The position numbers and the translations under genes were made by a program. Below, piece after piece: positions 1 to 9,846 of a stretch of DNA of 64,000 nucleotides. Below the pieces are notes generated by a model. That model saw only the letters and a list, made by a program, of their open reading frames with translations, ran no database searches and was not told where the DNA came from. The stretch comes from Mixta theicola. GTDB lineage: Bacteria; Pseudomonadota; Gammaproteobacteria; Enterobacterales; Enterobacteriaceae. Numbering within the stretch: position 1 is the stretch's first letter; every line of letters starts with the position of its first letter. Where the stretch lies: positions 62,001 to 126,000 of the forward strand of contig NZ_NWUO01000008.1 in assembly GCF_002895925.1 (NCBI RefSeq), written 5' to 3'.

Positions 1-372
1 GGCAATACCGGTAACCAGACGATTACCATGATTGTGCGCGCGCTGGCGCTGCATCAGGTGGAGCCGGGGAACTTTAGCTTTCTCTTTATGCGCGAACTGA
101 GCGTGGCGCTTATCAACGGTCTGTTCTGGGGCAGCATTATGGGCGGGATTACCTGGCTGATGTATGACAACCTGGCGCTGGGCGGCGTGATGATGCTGGC
201 GATGATCCTTAACCTGCTGCTGGCGGCAATGACCGGCGTGCTGATCCCGCTGATAATGACCAAACTGCAACGCGATCCGGCCATCGGCTCCAGCGTGATG
301 ATTACCGCGCTGACCGATACCGGCGGCTTCTTTATTTTCCTCGGTCTGGCAACGCTATTCCTGCTGCACTGA
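1..372 (+). CDS. mgtE: MgtE-type magnesium transporter, C-terminal part
   Basis: Partial gene, cut by the left edge; 123 residues remain, read in frame from base 1. The fragment opens with GNTGNQ, the signature of the MgtE membrane domain (usually GNAGNQ), and is followed by about three hydrophobic segments separated by short polar loops and a late ALTDTGGF stretch typical of MgtE TM5. Family members are dimeric Mg2+ channels/transporters of the inner membrane, gated by cytoplasmic N and CBS domains, which lie outside this window. It ends in a strong terminator and is transcriptionally separate from hutI. The family call is firm; the cation specificity is inferred. Confidence 0.85.
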   Translation, partial: GNTGNQTITMIVRALALHQVEPGNFSFLFMRELSVALINGLFWGSIMGGITWLMYDNLALGGVMMLAMILNLLLAAMTGVLIPLIMTKLQRDPAIGSSVMITALTDTGGFFIFLGLATLFLLH

Positions 373-400
373 CGCCGGGCGGCGTGGCTTTTACCCTGAC

Positions 401-427
401 GGGCTTGCGGTTACCGCAAGCCCTTTT
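401..427 (+). terminator. Rho-independent terminator after mgtE
   Basis: Perfect 10-bp stem (401-410 with 414-423, three-base loop) followed by TTTT. It lies 28 bp after the mgtE stop and ends that transcript before the hut promoter. Confidence 0.9.
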
Positions 428-516
428 CCGCCTCTTTCTGCCGCTTTATCCCCCTCACGCCGCTTTGTTGCTGGCGGTTAGTCATCACAAATAGCCAACA
501 TTCTCGCAGGGTTTTG

Positions 517-555
517 TTGACAATTTGTTCGCGGTGAAAATAAATGTATAGACAA
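517..555 (+). promoter_or_regulatory. hutI promoter with HutC-type operator
   Basis: TTGACA at 517-522 is a perfect -35 box; TAAATG at 541-546 is an 18-bp-spaced, weak -10. ATGTATAGACAA at 544-555 matches 10 of 12 positions of the perfect palindrome found before hutU, so it is read as a HutC operator overlapping the -10 and start region. Binding here would block the hutIGC unit and give autoregulation of hutC. Confidence 0.6.
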
Positions 556-579
556 CTCATGACAAGTGGAAGGTAAACC

Positions 580-1809
580 GTGCTCCTCGCTGCTACCGAC
601 ATCGTCTGGCGCAATGCCAGACTGGCAACGCTCGATCCCGATCGCCCAACGCCTTACGGATTGCTGGACGATCATGATCTGGTCATCCGCGACGGCCAGA
701 TTCTGGCTATTTTACCCGCTGGAGAAGCTTCTGGCGGCATCGTCCATGACGCCAGAGGACGGCTGGTGACGCCGGGCTTAATCGACTGCCATACCCATTT
801 AGTGTTTGGCGGCAACCGCGCCGCTGAATGGGAACAGCGGATGAATGGCGTCTCCTATCAGGAAATCAGCGCGCAGGGCGGAGGGATTAACGCCACGGTT
901 GCCGCAACCCGCCAGACCGGTGAAAGTGACCTGCTGCGGCTGGCTACGGCACGCCTGCAGCGGCTGCTTAATGAAGGCGTAACCACGCTGGAAATAAAAT
1001 CCGGCTACGGGCTTACGCTGGAAGACGAAGCAAAAATGCTGCGGGTTGCCCGTCAGCTGGCGGCTCAGCATCCGGTGGAAATCAGTCCGACGTTGCTCGC
1101 CGCCCATGCCGTGCCAGTTGAATATCGCCACGATAAAGAAGCCTGGATCAGTCTGATTTGCGAAACGCTGCTACCGCAGCTGTGGAAGGAAGGCATGTTT
1201 GAGGCGGTGGATGTCTTTTGTGAAAGCGTAGGCTTCACGCCACAGCAGTGTGAGCGGGTATTTGCTACCGCACAGCGTTACGGCATTCCGGTTAAAGGTC
1301 ACGTTGAGCAGCTTTCTTTACTGGGCGGCGCACGGCTGGTGAGCCGCTATCAGGGGCTTTCGGCCGATCATCTGGAATATCTGGATGAGCAAGGCGTCCA
1401 GGCAATGCGCGCCAGCGGCACGGTCGCGGTGCTGTTACCGGGGGCGTTTTATTTTCTGCGTGAGACCCGCTACCCGCCGGTGGCAACGCTGCGCCGCCAT
1501 CAGGTGCCGATCGCCGTCGCCACCGATTACAATCCCGGCACCAGCCCTTTCGCCAGCCTGCATTTAGCGATGAATATGGCCTGCGTCCAGTTTGGTCTGA
1601 CGCCGGAAGAAGCCTGGGCGGGAGTGACGCGCCATGCGGCGCAGGCCCTGGGCCGACAACGCACCCACGGCCAGCTTAAGGCCGGATTTATCGCCGATCT
1701 CGCCATCTGGGAGGCGGAGCAGCCGGTGGAAATGGTTTACGAGCCCGGCCGTAATCCGCTTTACGCCCGGGTATTTCGCGGACGTATAACGCACGGGAGC
1801 GCATTATGA
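580..1809 (+). CDS. hutI: Imidazolonepropionase HutI
   Basis: Third enzyme of histidine degradation: opens the ring of 4-imidazolone-5-propionate to N-formimino-L-glutamate in the cytosol. 409 residues, the usual family length. Amidohydrolase-type metal motifs are visible: DCHTHLVF near residue 70, GHVEQLS and DHLEYLD in the middle, and [10 protein letters not shown] near residue 310. The start is GTG at 580, chosen because GGAAGG (568-573) sits six bases upstream. The stop overlaps hutG by four bases (ATGA), so the two are translationally coupled. First gene of the hutIGC unit. Confidence 0.95.
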   Translation: MLLAATDIVWRNARLATLDPDRPTPYGLLDDHDLVIRDGQILAILPAGEASGGIVHDARGRLVTPGLIDCHTHLVFGGNRAAEWEQRMNGVSYQEISAQGGGINATVAATRQTGESDLLRLATARLQRLLNEGVTTLEIKSGYGLTLEDEAKMLRVARQLAAQHPVEISPTLLAAHAVPVEYRHDKEAWISLICETLLPQLWKEGMFEAVDVFCESVGFTPQQCERVFATAQRYGIPVKGHVEQLSLLGGARLVSRYQGLSADHLEYLDEQGVQAMRASGTVAVLLPGAFYFLRETRYPPVATLRRHQVPIAVATDYNPGTSPFASLHLAMNMACVQFGLTPEEAWAGVTRHAAQALGRQRTHGQLKAGFIADLAIWEAEQPVEMVYEPGRNPLYARVFRGRITHGSAL

Positions 1810-2759
1810 AACAGTGGCGGCCCACCTCATCCGGGATCTGGCAAGGCCGTGATGATACCGCAGAGGCCGATAATGCCCGGCGTCTGTTCCAGACCGTCAC
1901 CTGCAGCACGACTTTTTGCCCGGAGCAGCAGGCCGGAGATATTGCGCTGTTAGGATTTGCCTGCGATGAAGGGGTTAAACGTAACCACGGACGAACCGGC
2001 GCCGCAGAGGCGCCCGCGATACTGCGCCGCGCCCTGGCCAATATGGCCAGCCACGTGCAACATGCGCGCCTGACGGATCTCGGCGATATTTGTGTCGCGC
2101 AGGATAATCTGGAAGAGGCGCAACAGGCGCTACGTGAAGCGGTGCTGGCCTGTCAACGCGCCGGGAAACGCACGCTGGTGCTGGGCGGCGGCCATGAAAC
2201 AGCTTATGGCCACGGTCTGGGGGTGCTTGATGCTTTCCCGCAGGAGGCGGTGGGAATTATCAATCTGGATGCGCATCTTGATTTACGCCATGCACCGCAG
2301 GCCACCTCAGGCACGCCGTTTCGCCAGCTGGCGCACCATTGTGAAGCGCAGCAGCGGACTTTCCGTTACGCCTGCTGCGGCTTAAGCATGGCGGCCAATA
2401 CGCAGGCGCTGCTTGATGAGGCGGCTTATCGCAACGTGACGATCGTTGAGGATTTACGCTGCCTGAGCTCACCGGCGGAGGCGATTGCGCAGCTTGAGCA
2501 GTTTATGGCACACCTGGACCGCATTTACCTGACCATCGACTTAGATGTGCTGCCGGGGTGGGAAATGCCCGCGGTATCCGCGCCCGCCGCGCTCGGTGTT
2601 CCCTGCGCGATTTTGATGCAGCTGCTGGCACCGATTTGCCGCAGTGGAAAACTCCAGGCGGTGGATCTGGTCGAATTTAATCCCTCCCGCGATCGGGATG
2701 GACAAGGGGCTGGCGTGGCGGCGCGTATCGCCTGGCAGGTGATACGCTGGTGGGGATAA
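1806..2759 (+). CDS. hutG: Formimidoylglutamase HutG
   Basis: Hydrolyses N-formimidoyl-L-glutamate to L-glutamate and formamide, so this strain uses the one-step branch rather than the deiminase/HutF-HutG2 route. 317 residues of the ureohydrolase (arginase/agmatinase) family. The Mn-binding motifs are present: [20 protein letters not shown] and TIDLDVLPG. The ATG overlaps the hutI stop, with GGGAGC upstream. hutC follows after 69 bp. Formimidoyl specificity rests on family resemblance and operon context. Confidence 0.93.
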   Translation: MKQWRPTSSGIWQGRDDTAEADNARRLFQTVTCSTTFCPEQQAGDIALLGFACDEGVKRNHGRTGAAEAPAILRRALANMASHVQHARLTDLGDICVAQDNLEEAQQALREAVLACQRAGKRTLVLGGGHETAYGHGLGVLDAFPQEAVGIINLDAHLDLRHAPQATSGTPFRQLAHHCEAQQRTFRYACCGLSMAANTQALLDEAAYRNVTIVEDLRCLSSPAEAIAQLEQFMAHLDRIYLTIDLDVLPGWEMPAVSAPAALGVPCAILMQLLAPICRSGKLQAVDLVEFNPSRDRDGQGAGVAARIAWQVIRWWG

Positions 2760-2828
2760 ATTACTGAAACAGGGACGGAATTGGGTATACTTACCCCAAA
2801 CAGCCAAGCAGCCGTAAGGAATGTCCGC

Positions 2829-3566
2829 ATGTTTTTATCCCGATCCCGGTCAACCGACGCCAGCGTGCCGGCGCCTTTTTACGTTAAGGTCAAACAGGCC
2901 ATTAGTAAAAAAATCAGCGCCGGCGAATGGCGTCCTCACGATCGCATTCCTTCCGAAGCGGAGCTGGTGGCGCAGTTTGGCTTCAGCCGAATGACCATCA
3001 ACCGCGCGCTGCGGGAGCTGACCGATGATGGCCTGCTGGTGCGTCTGCAGGGCGTTGGCACTTTCGTGGCGGAACCCAAAGGCCAGTCGGCGCTGTTTGA
3101 AATTCGTAGCATCGCTGATGAAATTATCGCGCGCCATCATCAGCACCGCTGTCAGGTGTTGAAACTTGAACAAACAGGCGCTGATTTTACGCTGGCAACC
3201 GCGTTGGGGGTGGAAGAAGGCACGCCGATTTTCCATTCGGTCATGGTTCACTTTGAAAACGATGTGCCGGTCCAGATTGAAGACCGTTGCGTTAACGCGG
3301 CGGTCGCGCCAGATTATCTGCAGCAGGATTTTACTGCCACCACGCCTCATGCTTATCTCTCATTAGTCGCGCCGCTTACCGAAGGCGAGCATATTGTCGA
3401 AGCCGTAAAATCAACGCCCGAAGAGCGAATACTCCTGCAGATTGACGATAGCGAGCCTTGCCTGTTGATCCACCGCCGTACCTGGTCAACGCAGCATATT
3501 GTTTCCCACGCCCGCCTTTTATTTCCCGGTTCACGCTATCGTTTACAGGGACATTTTATGTCGTAA
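2829..3566 (+). CDS. hutC: Histidine-utilisation repressor HutC
   Basis: GntR-family repressor of the HutC/UTRA subfamily, 245 residues. The N-terminal winged helix reads RIPSEAELVAQFGFSRMTIN and is followed by the turn DGLLVRLQGVGTFVAEP; the rest is a UTRA effector domain, which in this family senses urocanate. A longer frame begins at a TTG at 2781, but ATG 2829 has AAGGA (2816-2820) at good spacing and starts just before the DNA-binding domain. Being third in hutIGC, it represses its own operon and, through the operator at 3782-3793, hutUH. Effector identity is family knowledge. Confidence 0.93.
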   Translation: MFLSRSRSTDASVPAPFYVKVKQAISKKISAGEWRPHDRIPSEAELVAQFGFSRMTINRALRELTDDGLLVRLQGVGTFVAEPKGQSALFEIRSIADEIIARHHQHRCQVLKLEQTGADFTLATALGVEEGTPIFHSVMVHFENDVPVQIEDRCVNAAVAPDYLQQDFTATTPHAYLSLVAPLTEGEHIVEAVKSTPEERILLQIDDSEPCLLIHRRTWSTQHIVSHARLLFPGSRYRLQGHFMS

Positions 3567-3771
3567 CGCCGGTCAAACCTGCCGGCAAATTTGTGTAAAA
3601 TCCCTGTGAAATCCGTGATAGCTAACGCAAATTTCTCTAAAACCTCTGTTTTGATTTACTTATTGATAAACAAAGAAAAAATTCCCTGACGGTGAACAAT
3701 TGCGCCCCGCCCCTTATTTAACCAATTGATTTTAAAGGGACTTAATTGTGTATTAATTGTTAAATAGAGGC

Positions 3772-3800
3772 TTGCACGCATTTGTATATACAAGTATATG
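3772..3800 (+). promoter_or_regulatory. hutU promoter with HutC operator inside the spacer
   Basis: TTGCAC (3772-3777) and TATATG (3795-3800) are spaced by exactly 17 bp. The perfect 12-bp palindrome TTGTATATACAA (3782-3793) lies wholly between them. It fits the TGTA-N2-TACA core of HutC boxes known from Pseudomonas. Repressor on this site would compete directly with RNA polymerase. The remaining 3567-3771 shows no gene and is AT-rich. Confidence 0.75.
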
Positions 3801-3874
3801 TGTTTGCAGTCCTTATCTGCATCCGCCCGCCGGGCCAGATAATTATTTAATGCAACCGTCAGGAGTTGACCGCG

Positions 3875-5560
3875 ATGTCGCAAAGCAAATACCGCGAACA
3901 GGAAATCCGCGCCCCACGCGGGACCACGCTCAATGCCAAAAGCTGGCTCACCGAAGCGCCGCTGCGTATGTTGATGAACAATCTCGATCCGGACGTGGCG
4001 GAAAATCCGCACGAGCTGGTGGTATACGGCGGCATTGGCCGTGCGGCCCGCAACTGGGATTGCTTTGACGCCATTGTCGCCACGCTTAAGAAGCTGGAAA
4101 ACGACGAAACGCTGCTGATTCAGTCCGGCAAGCCGGTCGGGGTATTCAAAACGCATGAAAACGCGCCGCGCGTGCTGATCGCCAACTCGAACCTGGTGCC
4201 GCACTGGGCCACCTGGGAGCATTTCAACGAGCTGGATGCCAAAGGGCTTGCCATGTATGGCCAGATGACCGCGGGAAGCTGGATCTATATTGGCAGCCAG
4301 GGCATCGTTCAGGGCACGTATGAAACCTTTGTTGAGGCGGGCCGCCAGCATTATAACGGCGATTTACAGGGCCGCTGGATCCTTACCGCTGGCCTGGGCG
4401 GCATGGGCGGCGCACAGCCGATGGCGGCCACCCTGGCTGGCGCCTGCTCGCTGAATATCGAATGCCAGCAAAGCCGCATCGATTTTCGTCTGCGTACGCG
4501 CTATGTGGATGAACAGGCCAATTCGCTTGATGACGCGCTCAGTCGCATTAAGAAATACACCGCTGAAGGCCGGGCGGTTTCTGTCGCGCTGTGCGCTAAC
4601 GCGGCGGAAATCCTGCCGGAGCTGGTCAAACGCGGCGTGCATCCGGATATGGTGACCGATCAAACCAGCGCTCACGATCCGCTGCACGGTTATCTGCCGA
4701 AGGGCTGGAGCTGGGAAGAGTATCAGCGTCGGGCGCAAACGGAGCCGCAGGCGGTTACCGCGGCAGCAAAACATTCCATGGCCGACCACGTACGCGCGAT
4801 GCTGGCGTTTAAAGCAATGGGCGTTCCGGTTTTCGATTACGGTAATAACATTCGCCAGATGGCGAAAGAAATGGGCGTGGCGAACGCCTTTGATTTCCCC
4901 GGCTTTGTGCCCGCCTATATTCGTCCGCTGTTCTGCCGCGGCATCGGTCCGTTCCGCTGGGCCGCGCTTTCCGGCGATCCGCAGGACATTTATAAAACCG
5001 ACGCCAAAGTTAAAGAACTCATCAAAGATGATAAACACCTACACCACTGGCTGGATATGGCGCGCGAGCGCATCAGCTTTCAGGGACTGCCTGCGCGAAT
5101 TTGCTGGGTAGGCCTGGAGTGGCGGCAGAAGCTGGGCCTGGCGTTTAACGAAATGGTGCGCAGCGGTGAAGTTTCCGCACCGCTCGTAATCGGCCGTGAC
5201 CACCTGGATTCGGGTTCGGTGGCCAGCCCTAACCGCGAAACCGAAGCGATGCGCGACGGCTCTGACGCGGTATCTGACTGGCCGCTGCTGAATGCGCTGC
5301 TGAATACCGCCAGCGGCGCAACCTGGGTTTCTCTGCACCACGGCGGCGGCGTGGGCATGGGCTTTTCTCAGCATGCCGGGATGGTAATTGTATGCGACGG
5401 CAGCGACGACGCGGCAGCCCGCATTGCCCGCGTGCTGCATAACGATCCGGCGACCGGCGTAATGCGCCACGCTGATGCCGGTTACGACATCGCTATCAAC
5501 TGCGCGGTAGAACAAGAACTTAACCTGCCGATGATCGCTGCCACACAGGAGAAACGCTGA
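3875..5560 (+). CDS. hutU: Urocanate hydratase HutU
   Basis: Second step of histidine degradation: adds water to urocanate to give 4-imidazolone-5-propionate, using tightly bound NAD+ as an electrophile. 561 residues, standard length. Visible: [16 protein letters not shown] near the N terminus, the NAD-loop [12 protein letters not shown], and [10 protein letters not shown], whose cysteine is residue 410, the position reported as essential in the Pseudomonas enzyme. A TTG at 3866 could extend the frame by three codons, but ATG 3875 has AGGAG at 3861-3865, nine bases upstream. hutH follows after one base. Confidence 0.96.
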   Translation: MSQSKYREQEIRAPRGTTLNAKSWLTEAPLRMLMNNLDPDVAENPHELVVYGGIGRAARNWDCFDAIVATLKKLENDETLLIQSGKPVGVFKTHENAPRVLIANSNLVPHWATWEHFNELDAKGLAMYGQMTAGSWIYIGSQGIVQGTYETFVEAGRQHYNGDLQGRWILTAGLGGMGGAQPMAATLAGACSLNIECQQSRIDFRLRTRYVDEQANSLDDALSRIKKYTAEGRAVSVALCANAAEILPELVKRGVHPDMVTDQTSAHDPLHGYLPKGWSWEEYQRRAQTEPQAVTAAAKHSMADHVRAMLAFKAMGVPVFDYGNNIRQMAKEMGVANAFDFPGFVPAYIRPLFCRGIGPFRWAALSGDPQDIYKTDAKVKELIKDDKHLHHWLDMARERISFQGLPARICWVGLEWRQKLGLAFNEMVRSGEVSAPLVIGRDHLDSGSVASPNRETEAMRDGSDAVSDWPLLNALLNTASGATWVSLHHGGGVGMGFSQHAGMVIVCDGSDDAAARIARVLHNDPATGVMRHADAGYDIAINCAVEQELNLPMIAATQEKR

Positions 5561-5561
5561 T

Positions 5562-7091
5562 ATGAACCTTACCCTTAACCCCGGCACTCTCACCCTTGCC
5601 CAGCTACGTGAGATATACAGCCATCCGATCCATATAGAGCTTGATGAGCGCGCTATCCCGGCTATCAACGACAGCGTGAGCAGCGTCAATGCGATCCTCG
5701 CCGAAGGCCGCACCGCCTACGGCATCAATACCGGTTTTGGCCTGCTGGCCCAGACCCGCATTCCGGCAGAAGATCTGGAAAACCTGCAGCGTTCGCTGGT
5801 GCTTTCCCATGCGGCGGGCATTGGCGAACCGCTGGACGATAATCTGGTTCGCCTGATGATGGTGCTGAAAATTAACAGCCTGGCGCGCGGTTTTTCCGGC
5901 ATTCGTCTCGGCGTGATTCAGGCGCTGATGGCGCTGGTAAATGCGCAGGTTTATCCATTGATTCCCGCCAAAGGCTCGGTGGGCGCATCGGGCGATCTCG
6001 CGCCGCTTGCGCATATGTCGCTGACGCTGCTTGGCGAAGGTAAAGCGCGTTATCAGGGAGAATGGCTACCTGCGGCAGAAGCGCTGAAAAAGGCCGGACT
6101 GGAGCCGATTACGCTTGCCGCTAAAGAGGGGCTGGCGCTGCTTAACGGCACCCAGACGTCTACCGCATTCGCCCTGCGCGGCCTGTTTGAAGCTGAAGAT
6201 CTGTTCGCTTCGGCGGTGGTATGCGGCGCGTTAACCACCGAAGCGGTACTGGGTTCACGCCGTCCGTTCGATGCGCGTATTCATGAAGCGCGGGGCCAGC
6301 GTGGGCAGATTGATACGGCGGCGCTGTTCCGCCATCTGTTAACCGATACCAGCGAGATCGCTAAGTCACATCAAAACTGCGACAAAGTTCAGGACCCCTA
6401 TTCGCTGCGCTGCCAGCCTCAGGTTATGGGCGCCTGCCTGACGCAGCTTCGCCAGGCAGCGGAGGTGTTATTGATCGAAGCTAATGCCGTTTCTGATAAT
6501 CCGCTGGTATTCGCCGCTGAAAACGAAGTGATATCCGGCGGCAATTTCCACGCCGAGCCGGTGGCAATGGCTGCGGACAATATCGCGCTGGCGATCGCGG
6601 AGACTGGCGCGCTTTCCGAGCGGCGCGTCGCGCTGATGATGGATAAACATATGTCGCAGCTGCCGCCCTTTCTGGTAAAAAACGGCGGCGTTAACTCAGG
6701 CTTTATGATCGCTCAGGTGACCGCCGCCGCGCTGGCCAGCGAGAACAAAGCGCTGGCGCACCCGCACAGCGTCGATAGCCTGCCCACCTCCGCCAATCAG
6801 GAAGACCATGTTTCTATGGCGCCCGCCGCCGGTCGGCGACTTTGGGAGATGGCGGCTAACACGCGTGGCGTGATTGCTGTGGAATGGCTTGCCGCCTGCC
6901 AGGGCATCGATTTACGTGAGGGACTAAAAACCAGCCCGGCGCTGGAGAAGGCCCGCCATGTGCTGCGCGAATACGTAACGTATTACACCCAGGACCGTTT
7001 TTTTGCGCCGGACATCGAGCGCGCCGCTGAGCTGTTGAGCGCTCGTCATCTGACGGCGCTGCTGCCTGCCGTACTGCCCAGCCATCTGTAA
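5562..7091 (+). CDS. hutH: Histidine ammonia-lyase HutH
   Basis: First step of histidine degradation: removes ammonia from L-histidine to give trans-urocanate, which is also the inducer of the regulon. 509 residues. The Ala-Ser-Gly triad that cyclises to the MIO cofactor is at 142-144 in [14 protein letters not shown], the same numbering as the Pseudomonas putida enzyme. [11 protein letters not shown]-type residues near 52-60 and [13 protein letters not shown] further on complete the aromatic ammonia-lyase fold. It abuts hutU and is followed 75 bp later by the permease. Confidence 0.97.
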   Translation: MNLTLNPGTLTLAQLREIYSHPIHIELDERAIPAINDSVSSVNAILAEGRTAYGINTGFGLLAQTRIPAEDLENLQRSLVLSHAAGIGEPLDDNLVRLMMVLKINSLARGFSGIRLGVIQALMALVNAQVYPLIPAKGSVGASGDLAPLAHMSLTLLGEGKARYQGEWLPAAEALKKAGLEPITLAAKEGLALLNGTQTSTAFALRGLFEAEDLFASAVVCGALTTEAVLGSRRPFDARIHEARGQRGQIDTAALFRHLLTDTSEIAKSHQNCDKVQDPYSLRCQPQVMGACLTQLRQAAEVLLIEANAVSDNPLVFAAENEVISGGNFHAEPVAMAADNIALAIAETGALSERRVALMMDKHMSQLPPFLVKNGGVNSGFMIAQVTAAALASENKALAHPHSVDSLPTSANQEDHVSMAPAAGRRLWEMAANTRGVIAVEWLAACQGIDLREGLKTSPALEKARHVLREYVTYYTQDRFFAPDIERAAELLSARHLTALLPAVLPSHL

Positions 7092-7166
7092 CCGTTGTTT
7101 TCTGCTCTGCCGGGAAAAACTTTCCCGGCAGCCATGCGCATATTCCACTCTTTTCAGGGCCCTGAT

Positions 7167-8555
7167 ATGCAACAACCTACGTCACACCTGCTGCGCGGAC
7201 TCAGTGCGCGTCACATCCGCTTTATCGCGCTGGGTTCCGCTATCGGAACCGGGCTGTTTTATGGTTCTGCCGCCGCTATACAAATGGCGGGTCCCGCCGT
7301 GCTGCTGGCCTATCTGGTCGGCGGCGCAGCGGTATTTATCGTTATGCGCGCGCTGGGCGAAATGGCGGTGCGCCATCCCATCGCCGGCTCATTCAGCAGC
7401 TACGCCCGCCACTATTTAGGGCCGCTGGCGGGCTTTATCACCGGCTGGACCTATACCTTTGAGATGATCATCGTTTGTCTGGCGGATGTGACCGCTTTTG
7501 GCGTTTACATGGGGCTTTGGTATCCGGACGTGCCGCGCTGGATCTGGGTCTTAAGTATCATCTGCTTTATTGGCGCCCTGAATCTGTGCCACGTGCGGGT
7601 ATTTGGCGAGATGGAGTTTTGGCTGTCGCTTATCAAAGTCGCGGCTATCTTTGCCATGATTGTCGCCGGAGCGGGCGTTATCCTGTTTGGCTTCGGGCAC
7701 AGTTTCCCCGCCACCGGCCTGGAGAATCTCTGGACGCACGACGGCTTTGCGCCGAACGGCCTGAGCGGCGTTATCGCCGCGCTCGGCATCGTGATGTTTG
7801 CTTTTGGCGGGATTGAGATTATCGGGATTACGGCGGCGGAAGCGCGCAATCCGGAGAAGGTGATCCCCCAGGCGATTAACACCATTCCGCTGCGCATCAT
7901 TCTGTTTTACGTCTGTACGCTTTTTATCCTGATGGCGATTTTCCCGTGGAACAGTATTGGTCAGCAGGGCAGCCCGTTCGTATTAATTTTTGATGGGCTG
8001 GGGCTGCCCGCCGCTGCCAACGTCCTGAATATTATTGTAATTAGCGCGACAATCTCGGCCATAAACAGCGATATTTTCGGTGCCGGACGCATGATGTACG
8101 GTATGGCGAAGGAAGGAATGGCGCCGAAAAGCTTTCTGCGTATCGCCAGTAACGGCGTGCCCTGGATGACGGTGGTGGTGCTGACGGTCGCGCTGCTGGC
8201 AGCGGTAGTGCTTAACTACCTGATCCCCGAACAGGTGTTCGTGCTTATCGCCTCGCTGGCTGCATTTGCCACCCTCTGGGTGTGGCTGATGATCCTGTTA
8301 TCCCACTTCGCGATGCGCCGCAGCTTATCCACGCAACAGCGCCAGGAGATTCGTTTTCCCGTACCTTTCTGGCCGGTGGCGCCGGTGGTAACGCTGCTGT
8401 TTATGCTGCTGGTGATTGGCGTGCTGGGTGCGGTGGCGGAAACCCGCCTGGCGCTGATCGCCGGTTTGGTATGGCTGGCGATTCTGACGGCGTTTTATTT
8501 CTGGCGGATTAAAAAGCGGTTGAAACCTATGGCGCTGGAGCAGCCGGAAGGCTGA
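7167..8555 (+). CDS. APC-family amino-acid permease, probably histidine uptake (HutT/ProY-like)
   Basis: 462 residues with about 12 hydrophobic segments. The start [20 protein letters not shown] is the classic TM1 region of APC/AAT permeases, and GEMAVRHP follows TM2. The frame extends upstream to a TTG at 7095, but ATG 7167 has AGGG at 7156-7159 and places the protein start at the family norm. Position behind hutUH in the same direction makes histidine or urocanate-pathway substrate uptake the best guess. The sequence resembles both HutT of pseudomonads and ProY of enterics, so specificity is inference. No clear terminator follows; 8556-8737 holds only a hairpin at 8679-8702. Confidence 0.85.
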   Translation: MQQPTSHLLRGLSARHIRFIALGSAIGTGLFYGSAAAIQMAGPAVLLAYLVGGAAVFIVMRALGEMAVRHPIAGSFSSYARHYLGPLAGFITGWTYTFEMIIVCLADVTAFGVYMGLWYPDVPRWIWVLSIICFIGALNLCHVRVFGEMEFWLSLIKVAAIFAMIVAGAGVILFGFGHSFPATGLENLWTHDGFAPNGLSGVIAALGIVMFAFGGIEIIGITAAEARNPEKVIPQAINTIPLRIILFYVCTLFILMAIFPWNSIGQQGSPFVLIFDGLGLPAAANVLNIIVISATISAINSDIFGAGRMMYGMAKEGMAPKSFLRIASNGVPWMTVVVLTVALLAAVVLNYLIPEQVFVLIASLAAFATLWVWLMILLSHFAMRRSLSTQQRQEIRFPVPFWPVAPVVTLLFMLLVIGVLGAVAETRLALIAGLVWLAILTAFYFWRIKKRLKPMALEQPEG

Positions 8556-8737
8556 ACTTTATAGCCGCTCGCTGAAGGGAGTCAGAACCTGGCAATGCGT
8601 GACAACTTGCGCCGCGAGAAGGAGCTAAGCAGGCGCAGGTTGTTAGTGGATTAACCATGATGCCGTCGTCTTAAGGAAGCAGCCGCGGCTGGATTCGGCT
8701 GCAAAATCCAAATCCGTTTCGGCGGTAAGCTCAGGCG

Positions 8738-8983
8738 CTATTCATTGCCCCATTGATTCAGGAACATCGCTATCTCATCGATGCGTTCTGCGTCAATACC
8801 GGCTTCATTGGCCATCTCTTGCTGCGCATTTTCACTGATTTCTTCGTTATTCATTAAGCGGGTAAGCAGCAGTTGGAAATAGCGCGCCAGGGAGTCGTGT
8901 TCTGACTCGCTCACCGGCTTTGCCGTTTCCGTCGCATACTCATCCACGATGTCATAATATTTAAGCGGTATCTCTTCGTTCAT
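8738..8983 (-). CDS. ymjA: DUF2543-type small protein YmjA
   Basis: 81 residues, acidic, soluble, no signal or membrane segment. The sequence around [16 protein letters not shown] and the end EFLNQWGNE-like (here MFLNQWGNE) match my memory of E. coli YmjA. Function unknown; the family is narrow to enterobacteria. A longer frame reaches 9079, but ATG 8983 begins the conserved part and has a G-rich stretch upstream. No operon partner: hutT is convergent with it and the next gene starts 155 bp away. Confidence 0.8.
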   Translation of the reverse strand: MNEEIPLKYYDIVDEYATETAKPVSESEHDSLARYFQLLLTRLMNNEEISENAQQEMANEAGIDAERIDEIAMFLNQWGNE

Positions 8984-9138
8984 ACGTTGCCCCCAGGGGT
9001 TAAGCACTCTGTCAGTGCTGCCTGCATCGTCTGGCCTGGATAAGCAGAGCGGGTGAAGCAACCCTGTATCGCGGCGCATTGCGGTCAGTCAGCGATGCCG
9101 ACTCCTGCTTATGGCTGGCGCAGGATGTCGATATGCAA

Positions 9139-9618
9139 TCATTTCAGCTTAAGCAGTTTTACCGTCTCATCCACGTCTATCTCATCTTCCGAGAAGATTA
9201 ATGTCGTTCCCTGGAAGGTGGTAATCGCCAGTTTTTTCAGCGAGCGCATTTCACCAGGCTTTGCGGCTGATTTCGGCCTGATATTATTCATCAGTCCTCC
9301 CACAGACAGCACCGTATTTTCTTTATCGATGCGGGTATCGGCAGGCACTTCTTCGCTATAAACCAGGTAAGACTTGATCGACGTGAGCTTAAGGCGCTCG
9401 CCCGCGATATAGAGGTATTTGCTTTCCGGTACGACTTTCACAGCATATGCTGACAGGCCCTTGTTATTGGTGGTGGGTTCGAAAGTCACCGCCGCATCTT
9501 TCTTAATCAGCTCAGGATTGGCGACCTTAATCACATGAAAATAACGGTTATCACCGTTCTCATCTTTGATAAATCCAAAACCTTTATCTTCAAACCACGT
9601 CGTGATCGTACCTTTCAT
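9139..9618 (-). CDS. Cold-shock-domain protein
   Basis: 159 residues. The first 65 form a cold-shock/OB fold with KGTITTWF, the RNP1-like KGFGFIKDENG and the RNP2-like YFHVI; the rest (about 90 residues) is an uncharacterised tail with YLVYSEEVPAD and a second beta-rich part. Unlike CspA (70 residues) it is a two-part protein. ATG 9618 is preferred to ATG 9624 because AGGCGG lies at normal distance only from the inner one. Expected to bind single-stranded RNA or DNA; whether cold induces it is not shown. 9625-9784 upstream shows no gene. Confidence 0.75.
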   Translation of the reverse strand: MKGTITTWFEDKGFGFIKDENGDNRYFHVIKVANPELIKKDAAVTFEPTTNNKGLSAYAVKVVPESKYLYIAGERLKLTSIKSYLVYSEEVPADTRIDKENTVLSVGGLMNNIRPKSAAKPGEMRSLKKLAITTFQGTTLIFSEDEIDVDETVKLLKLK

Positions 9619-9784
9619 CGCCATTACCGCCTGGTTAATCGTTTATCTACTCAATTTTTGCAGCGCGCAGTGTAAAACACAATGTCGGCGCAAACCATGT
9701 CTTTGGTTTACGTCTGGATGAACAGTTTCTGTTACACGTGGGACGGCGGGTAAAAGCGTAAGCGACGCAGAGCATGTCGGATAT

Positions 9785-9808
9785 AAAAAAGCCCGCATAA
9801 TGCGGGCT
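9785..9808 (-). terminator. Terminator of guaBA
   Basis: On the minus strand an AGCCCGCA/TGCGGGCT stem (9790-9797 with 9801-9808, three-base loop) is followed by a T run. It lies about 40 bp past the guaA stop. Confidence 0.9.
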
Positions 9809-9846
9809 CAGGAAATGCTTACTGCTTAATTGAGCCGGAAGCGAAA

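Noticed and set aside
3601-3625. CRP-like TGTGA half-site before hutU
   Set aside because: Only one half matches (TGTGAAATCCGTGATA); too weak to call, though catabolite control of hut would be expected.
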